64,000 nucleotides of DNA, from contig CAVQIB010000004.1 in the NCBI GenBank assembly GCA_963712435.1, forward strand, positions 124,001-188,000. Reading direction: 5' to 3'. Origin of the DNA: Rhodoplanes sp963712435. Lineage in GTDB: Bacteria > Pseudomonadota > Alphaproteobacteria > Rhizobiales > Xanthobacteraceae. The notes under the pieces are model-generated. The model saw only the letters and a program-made list of their open reading frames with translations, had not been told where the DNA came from and did not search any database. Each line of letters opens with the position of its first letter. Positions within the stretch are counted from its first letter, which is position 1. Shown in pieces: positions 59,401-64,000 of this stretch. Made by a program: the position numbers and the translations under genes.

Positions 59401-60178
59401 GTCCTGCAGCGCGCGCCGCTCCGGCGCGTGATAGAGCACGTCGCCGACCGCGATGAGCGGCACATCGCGCCGCGGCCGCGAGCGCGGCGAGGCGGGCGAG
59501 CCGGCGGGCGTCGTCGCCGCGATAGAGCATGCTCGCGCCGAGCCATACCGCGCCCGGCGCCGCTTCGCGCAGGCGGGCGAGCACATGGGTGAGATCGTTG
59601 TTTCGGGATGAGGGCGGCGCAGATTGATTTCCCGTCGTCATTGCCGGGCTTGACCCGGCAAATTTCTTCCAACCCTCCCGCCTCGCTGCGCATCGGCTCC
59701 CCTCCCCCGCTTGCGGGGGAGGGTGCGGGAGGGGGTGGATGCGCGGGCTCAAGCGCGCGCATGACGAGTCGTCAATCGCGGCTGCTGCTGCCATGTCGCC
59801 GGCGAGCACGATCAGATTCAGCCCCGCGGCATGCGCGAGGAGATCGTCGAAGAACAGCGTGCAGGCGCCTTTTACGGCGCGCCGCTTGCCGAGCGTGAGC
59901 AGGCGGGTGAGCCGCGCCCAGCCGGCGCGGTCCTGCGGATAGGCGAGAATGTCCGGGGTCGCGTCGGCGAAGACGAGCCGCGCGCCGACGGCGAGCGGGA
60001 CGCCATGCTCCTTCGCCGCCTCGTGCGCGCGCACGACGCCCGCGACCGAATTGCGGTCGGCGACGCCGAGGCCCGCGAGCCCGAGCGCCTTCGCCTGCAT
60101 CGCCAGTTCCTCGGGATGCGACGCCCCCCGCAGGAAGGAGAAATTGGTGGTGACGGCGAGCTCGGCATATTTAATCAC
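56420..60178 (-). CDS. dnaE2: Error-prone DNA polymerase DnaE2 with repeat insertions (frameshifted)
   Basis: C-family polymerase alpha subunit used in SOS translesion synthesis with ImuA and ImuB. The PHP N-terminus is FSFLRGASHPEELA, and the catalytic region GRGSAANSAVCYCLGV leads into PDIDVDFEHERREEVI. A GTG start at 60178 and a stop at 56420 give about 1250 codons, some 150 more than usual. The excess is accounted for by three palindromic insertions (about 57345-57490, 58255-58345 and 59605-59775). Indels also occur near 59200, 59100, 58640, 58390, 57045, 56780 and 56605. A decayed LexA-like site, GATATTACTTTGTTC, lies at 60338-60352. Confidence 0.88.
57345..57490. repeat. Palindromic repeat inserted in dnaE2 (C-terminal)
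   Basis: GC-rich inverted segments (CGCCCTCCCCGTCATTCGGGG near 57367 and CTCGCCCCACAAGGGGGGAGG near 57460) interrupt DnaE2 between VDVNHS and MQNDIRATHAVRLGLRQISG. The translated insertion (PPPLWGEGQQSGGVG) is unlike any polymerase. Confidence 0.75.
58255..58345. repeat. Palindromic repeat inserted in dnaE2 (middle)
   Basis: CCTCCCCCGCTGCGCGGGGG AGG at 58261-58283 forms a near-perfect hairpin. A second stem is AATGCTTG/CAAGCATT (58307-58334). It separates LTCLRRSLDFLQRHYP from IPPEDEAVYHMLSRADSIGVF, which are closer together in normal DnaE2. Confidence 0.75.
59605..59775. repeat. Palindromic repeat inserted in dnaE2 (N-terminal)
   Basis: Contains TTGCCGGGCTTGACCCGGCAA (59641-59661) and a CCTCCCCCGCTTGCGGGGGAGG hairpin (59701-59722). 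The open reading frame passes through, adding about 57 residues (IHPLPHPPPQAGEGS) between LIVLAGDM and VLARLREAAPGAVWLG. Confidence 0.8.
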
Positions 60179-60187
60179 GATGCTCGC

Positions 60188-60315
60188 CGCGTCATGCCGG
60201 GCCTCACAAACTGCGACTTGTCATGCCCGGCCTTGTGCCGGGCATCCGCGTCTTCAAAGGTTGGAAGAAACAAAGACGTGGATGGCCGGGACAAGCCCGG
60301 CCATGACATCGGAGG
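60188..60315. repeat. REP-type palindrome upstream of dnaE2
   Basis: Inverted arms CATGCCCGGCCTTGTGCCGG (60222-60241) and GGCCGGGACAAGCCCGGCCATGAC (60283-60306) flank a central stem GACGTGGAT/ATCCGCGTC. The type is common in Bradyrhizobium-like genomes. It lies within the dnaE2 5' region, so it may affect its expression. Confidence 0.75.
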
Positions 60316-60378
60316 TGTGTTCGTCTTGCCGAGGCTTGATATTACTTTGTTCTCGCACCTCCGGAACGGAACAAGAGC

Positions 60379-60627
60379 ATGACGACACAGTATGTCGCGA
60401 TCGCCGAGAAGGACCCCGACAGCGCGTTCGGAATTTGGTTTCCGGACGTCGAAGGCTGCTTCTCGGCCGGCGATACGCTGGCGGAAGCTGCGGCGGCTTC
60501 CAAAGCCAAGAAAGCGCGATCCGCAAAAGGCGTCCAACGAAACAGAAAAGCGCGTAAGCCGCGAGCAATGTTTCACCCGAACAGGCCATGCAGGAACCAG
60601 CGCGGCTGCGCTGTTTCGCGGCTGTAG
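60379..60627 (+). pseudogene. Truncated HicB-like antitoxin remnant
   Basis: The first 40 residues (YVAIAEKDPDSAFGIWFPDVEGCFSAGDTLAEA) resemble the N-terminus of HicB antitoxins. After that the sequence turns into Lys/Arg-rich unrelated residues and overlaps the 3' end of imuB on the other strand. Full HicB is about 130 residues, and no hicA is present. Probably a decayed toxin-antitoxin remnant. Confidence 0.6.
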
Positions 60628-62559
60628 AGACCTTCGCGGTAGAGCCAGACGCGCAAGCCCGCGGGCGTTTCGATGCGGAAATAGTCGCGGGTGAGCGCGC
60701 GGCCCGTCTCGTCGCGCCACCATTCGAGCGCGATGCGCTCGGGTCCTTCGGCGGCCGCGACCTCATGCAGCATCCGCCGCCAGCGGAAGCGCACGGGGGG
60801 GCCGTCCGGCACTTCGGCGATCGCCTCGATGCGCTCGGCGCGCGCGAACAGGCGCGCCGGCCGCGCGGGCGCAAGCGTGTCTAGACATCCTCCCCCGCGC
60901 AGCGGGGGAGGGGGACCATGCGCAGCATGGGGGAGGGGGCCAGCGGCAGGGGACACAAACGCCCCCCCCTCCGCCACCGCAGTCAAGCCTGCGCAAGCTT
61001 GCCTGCGGTGGGCGGTTCTCCTCCCCCGTTTCACGGGGGAGGATGAGTATAGCGAGGCCGGCATGCGCCGGGACGGCGGCGACGGCGAATTCGGGAATAT
61101 GGGTGTCCTGCGGCGCGAGGCGGGTGACGCGGCGCAGGCCGAACCGCGCGCCGAGCCGGTCGATGAGATGGCCGAGCTCGGCGGCCTCGTCGGCCGCGGC
61201 GTGACGGGCAAGGCCCGCCTGCACAGGGTCGCAGCGCTCTGTGACGGGAGCGGAAAGGCGCACGAGATCATAGCCGAAGCCGGGATCGCAGGCCTCGCTC
61301 AGCGTGGCGAGCCTGTCCTTGAACAGGCGGGTCATGCGCTCCGCCTCGCGCAGCGGCGCGCCGGTTCCGACGGCGATCCGATGGACTTTGCCGTCGGTGC
61401 GGAACAGAGCGACTTCGAGGAGGCGCGCGCCCTCTCCCCGCGTCTCCATCGCATAGCCGAGCCGTATGCTTAAACGCGCGATCGTCCCGAGCACGTCGCG
61501 TTCGCGCGCGATCGGTTCGGCGAAATGCTGCTCGGCCATGAAGGAGGGCGCCGGCCGCCGCGGCGTGATCGGCTCGTCTTCGCGGCCGAGCGCCTGGTCG
61601 AGCCGGCGCAGGAAGGCGGCGTCGAAGCGGGCGGCGAGCACGGAGCGCGGCAGATCGAGCACGTCGGCGATGCGGTCGAGCCCGACATCGGCGAGCGCCG
61701 CGACGGTCTCCGGGTCGAGGCGGAGCGCCGCGAGCGGGAGCGGGGCGAGCGCGTCCCGCATCGCGCCGGGCGGGACGATGAGCAGATGCTGGTTCTCGTC
61801 ATTCCGGGGCCGGCCGCTCGGCGAGAACCCAGAATCCATCGGCCATGCGCTTTTGGCCTCTTTCACCTCTCCCCGGCGGGGAGATGTCGACGCCGAAGGC
61901 GTCGGGTGAGGGGGCTCGAACCCATCTGTCGAAGTTCTGTCCCCCTCACCCGCTCGCTGCGCTCGCCACCTCTCCCCCCTGGGGAGAGGTGGCGGAGAGT
62001 CAGCGCCGGCAAGTCTGGGTGTCAGGCTTCGTCCTTTGGATTCGCCCTGAATGAGAGGCATGTCGGCTCGATCTCCATACCTTGCGACGCCCCAGGCGCA
62101 GCCGGGCGTGCTCGCGACCGCCACGCGCGCGCGCAAACCCTGGGCGGCAAGGCGCGCCACGATATCGCGGCAAAGCGCCGTCTCTCCGCCGAACAGATGC
62201 GAGCAGCCGGTGACGTCGAGCATGACGCCCGAGGGGGCATCGATCCCGACCAGCGGGGTGTAGCGGTCGCACCAGTCGGCGAGCGCTTGGAGCAGCCGCC
62301 AGTCCGCCGCGGGATCGCTTTGCGCGACCTGCAGCGCGGGATGGCGCGCGCGCGCATCGGCGAGCGTCGTGCCGACCGTGAGGCGCAAGCGCGCGGCCGC
62401 ATCGTTCATCGCGGCGATCCGCAGCGCGCTCTTGACCATGTGCACGACGATGACCGGCGCGCTCTCATCCGGCGCGGATGCGCGCCGCGCGAGACGGTCG
62501 GTCGGCAGCCGCCGCAGCCAGATCGAGAGATATCGGGGCGGAGAGGAAGGCGTGCTCAT
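60573..62559 (-). CDS. imuB: ImuB, inactive Y-family polymerase of the SOS mutasome, with repeat insertions
   Basis: Scaffold protein linking DnaE2 to the beta clamp in SOS mutagenesis. Starts at ATG 62559 with YLSIWLRRLPTDRL, and later has GIDAPSGVMLDVTGCSHLFGGE, LRLDPETVAALADVGL and, near the end, YFRIETPAGLRVWLYREGL and HGLFG. Its span of about 660 codons exceeds the usual 500-530 because of two palindromic insertions (60885-61050 and 61795-62048). The larger one is read through in frame. The smaller contains a run of C residues near 60962 where the frame changes. It overlaps the imuA ORF. Confidence 0.87.
60885..61050. repeat. Palindromic repeat inserted in imuB (C-terminal)
   Basis: CCTCCCCCGCGCAGCGGGGG AGG (60889-60911), a GCCTGCG-CAAGCTTGC-type core near 60988-61005 and CCTCCCCCGTTTCACGGGGG AGG (61020-61042) form a composite inverted repeat. 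The ImuB reading frame changes within it, near a homopolymer of eight C. Confidence 0.75.
61795..62048. repeat. Palindromic repeat inserted in frame in imuB
   Basis: CACCTCTCCCCGGCGGGGAG near 61865 and ACCTCTCCCCCCTGGGGAGAGGT near 61969 form hairpins, with GTGAGGGGG/CCCCCTCAC between them. About 84 residues (PPPLPRGERWRAQRAGEGD, STSPRRGEVKEA) are added to ImuB between MPLIQGESK and NQHLLIVPPGAM without a stop. Confidence 0.85.
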
Positions 62560-63259
62560 GGTGATCCCACGACAAGAGCCAGCGGCCCGTGGGCCCGCGG
62601 CGGTTTCTGACGAGAGAGAGAGAGAAGGCCGGCAGCCCGAGCCCGCCGAACGCATCGCGCGCGCCGGGGGCCGCCGCGATTTCGCAGCGGGTGATCGCGG
62701 GGCTGGGCAAGGCGCAGGCGCGATGGCGCAGGAGGAGCCCGAGCCCGCCCCCTTCGCCCGCCGCAAGCGACAGGCGGCGCAGCATGGTGAGGTCGAGCGA
62801 GCTTTCGCGCGCGAATTCGCCGATCACGCCGGCCACCGCGCGGCAGCGCAGCGCCTCCTCCATCGCCCAGGCGCCGTCGCGCTCCTGCGGCGCGGAGAGG
62901 CCGATCAGCCGCGCCATGGGCAGGCCGAGCAGTTCGAGTCCCGGTCCGTAAAGATGGCCGGCTTCGAACTCCGCAGCCTCGGACTCGATCCACAGCACCG
63001 CACGGCCATCGGTTGCGCTCGCGCGGACGAGAAGCGCGAGCGCGAAGGCGGCGGCGGCGCCGAAGTCGAGGGGCGCGGCCGGCGCAATCTCGTGCAGGGC
63101 GCCGAGCGCAAGCCCGCCGCCGAGCGTGCGGTCGAGCGGGGCGACGCCAAGAGGGAGCGCCCGTTCTGCAGGACGCCCGCCGCCCTGCGCTTCGATCGCC
63201 GCCACTCTGTGCCGGAGCGCACGCAGGACGAATGGTCTTTCGCTCTGATCCATGTCCAT
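62465..63259 (-). CDS. imuA: ImuA, RecA-like SOS mutasome protein
   Basis: RecA-fold protein of 265 residues acting with ImuB and DnaE2 in translesion synthesis. The start FVLRALRHRVAAIEAQGGG and GVAPLDRTLGGGLALGALHEI are characteristic. The frame is intact; the last 32 residues overlap the imuB start, so an indel could hide an earlier stop. LexA box 162 bp upstream. Start could also be the second Met at 63253. Confidence 0.86.
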   Translation of the reverse strand: MDMDQSERPFVLRALRHRVAAIEAQGGGRPAERALPLGVAPLDRTLGGGLALGALHEIAPAAPLDFGAAAAFALALLVRASATDGRAVLWIESEAAEFEAGHLYGPGLELLGLPMARLIGLSAPQERDGAWAMEEALRCRAVAGVIGEFARESSLDLTMLRRLSLAAGEGGGLGLLLRHRACALPSPAITRCEIAAAPGARDAFGGLGLPAFSLSLVRNRRGPTGRWLLSWDHHEHAFLSAPISLDLAAAAADRPSRAARIRAG

Positions 63260-63420
63260 CGTCAGGCGCGGGCGTGGCTTGGCCCGGCCATCCTGTCATT
63301 GGTGCGAGGCAAGGCGCTGATGCCCGCGACACGCGCGGGGCATGCCGCCGCCGCAGCGGCGCGCAGGGGGCATAACGCTTCGTCCATGGCTTGCATGGCC
63401 AAGTTCCTTCCCCGCCAATT

Positions 63421-63435
63421 GTTCCTGCTTTGTTC
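63421..63435. promoter_or_regulatory. LexA box GTTC-N7-GTTC
   Basis: GTTCCTGCTTTGTTC is an exact match to the alphaproteobacterial SOS box (GTTC, seven bases, GTTC). It lies upstream of imuA on the minus strand and would place imuA-imuB, and probably dnaE2, under LexA control. Confidence 0.85.
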
Positions 63436-63729
63436 TATAGATTCCGGTTAGTGAGCCAGTTTGCAAGAACTTTTTTTCGGGCGGCCGAGAACATCGCCAA
63501 AGGCGTGCGTTCCAGGCCACTTCAAGCAGGGATTAATTGACGAGGAATCGACCGATCTCCTGCCGGTCATCGCCTGCGACAGCGAAAGCGGGCGATCCGG
63601 TAACCACAGACGCGCTCCATGCTGACTGGATGCCCCGCTTCCGCCGCAGGGCATGACCGAGGGTGAAACGATCCAAGCCGAAATCATCACGCTTTAGGCC
63701 AGCGCCCAAGCCGGGAGTCACCCCACCCC
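63436..63729. other. Intergenic region, nothing recognised
   Basis: No coding or repeat signal could be supported here beyond the LexA/promoter segment at the left end. It is lower in GC than the genes around it. Confidence 0.4.
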
Positions 63730-63792
63730 TATGCGAGCAGGGGACGGGCGCTGTGCGAGGCTGATAAGCCGCAATCGCGAACGGTGTTGTCA

Positions 63793-63960
63793 GCGCCTAT
63801 TGACTGGGCATCGTCGCATTCGCCAACGCGCCGAGGCCGCATTCCGTCTGGACGCCCGCGAGCTGCCCCACGATCATCCGTTGTTCGCCGTGCTCGCGCC
63901 GGCGCTCGGCATCGCGCCCGAAAGCCGCCGGACACGTTCCGCGCGGCGGCGGTGTTGTGA
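63793..63960 (+). pseudogene. Coding remnant of unknown family
   Basis: In one plus frame the sequence reads RQRAEAAFRLDARELPHDHPLFAVL then APALGIAPESRR, and a neighbouring frame finishes DTFRAAAVL before TGA 63958. The composition is protein-like and has a downstream stop, but no start or upstream part is present. It looks like the 3' end of a broken or frameshifted gene. Family not recognised. Confidence 0.35.
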
Positions 63961-64000
63961 GCCTAGCCGCGCAGCGCGGCGGAGCAAAAATGGAAGACGG

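Noticed and set aside
63262..63396. Short leader ORF upstream of imuA
   Set aside because: A 44-codon minus-strand frame exists between the LexA box and imuA, but it has no conserved features or clear ribosome site.

Overview
The window reads as high-GC alphaproteobacterial DNA, most likely Hyphomicrobiales (Bradyrhizobium/Rhodopseudomonas/Rhodoplanes-like). Support comes from a GTTC-N7-GTTC LexA box, an imuA-imuB-dnaE2 SOS mutasome, REP-type palindromic repeats of the kind common in that order, bluB, TRAP and Bug-type uptake genes, and an epmAB-modified EF-P. No rRNA, tRNA, CRISPR array or insertion sequence was recognised. Many otherwise well-conserved genes are broken by one- or two-base indels, most densely at 23-56 kb. 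Protein similarity continues across the breaks and catalytic motifs are kept, so I read them mainly as sequencing errors and give whole-gene spans.

Layout. 0.2-7.6 kb: moaA, a TRAP permease pair, a HAD phosphatase, a Bug receptor, an MFS transporter and bluB. 7.9-12.5 kb: an aromatic acyl-CoA cluster with a 6-hydroxycyclohexenecarbonyl-CoA dehydrogenase paralogue, a benzoate-CoA-ligase-type enzyme, a BadH-like SDR and an enoyl-CoA hydratase. 12.6-20.9 kb: a catalytically dead HtrA-like protein, a class A PBP with a coupled secreted protein, and epmB/epmA divergent from efp. 21.1-22.8 kb: a hemerythrin and two paralogous GNAT acyltransferases.

23.0-34.4 kb is the core anaerobic benzoyl-CoA module. 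On the minus strand had-oah-dch-bcrCBAD-fdx covers ATP-dependent ring reduction through hydrolytic ring opening. Divergent from it are korAB, a 2-oxoacid:ferredoxin oxidoreductase that would reduce the ferredoxin, and a rubrerythrin-like protein. 34.5-41.2 kb holds a Na+-pumping glutaconyl-CoA decarboxylase: small subunit plus gcdB on plus, and gcdA, an acyl-CoA dehydrogenase and gcdC on minus. This would conserve energy from glutaryl-CoA, the expected downstream product of the ring-cleavage pathway. A fourfold 177-bp tandem repeat and a secreted unknown protein separate the two halves.

41.3-56.3 kb, all minus strand, is a phenylacetate module. It has a branched-chain-type ABC importer, a thioesterase, phenylacetyl-CoA:acceptor oxidoreductase (padB plus an apparent padC-padD fusion) and phenylacetate-CoA ligase, then a DUF59 protein, an NnrS-like membrane protein and a second molybdopterin oxidoreductase. 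56.4-63.4 kb is the SOS mutasome, whose dnaE2 and imuB ORFs carry five palindromic-repeat insertions. The last 0.5 kb holds only a degraded coding fragment.

Together the region could take phenylacetate and benzoate-type acids through benzoyl-CoA to ring-opened acids without oxygen, and couple later glutaryl-CoA oxidation to a sodium gradient. Shared short promoter elements link both had loci (AGTACTGGAATGC) and both gcd transcription units (GTTGTATGCCAA).
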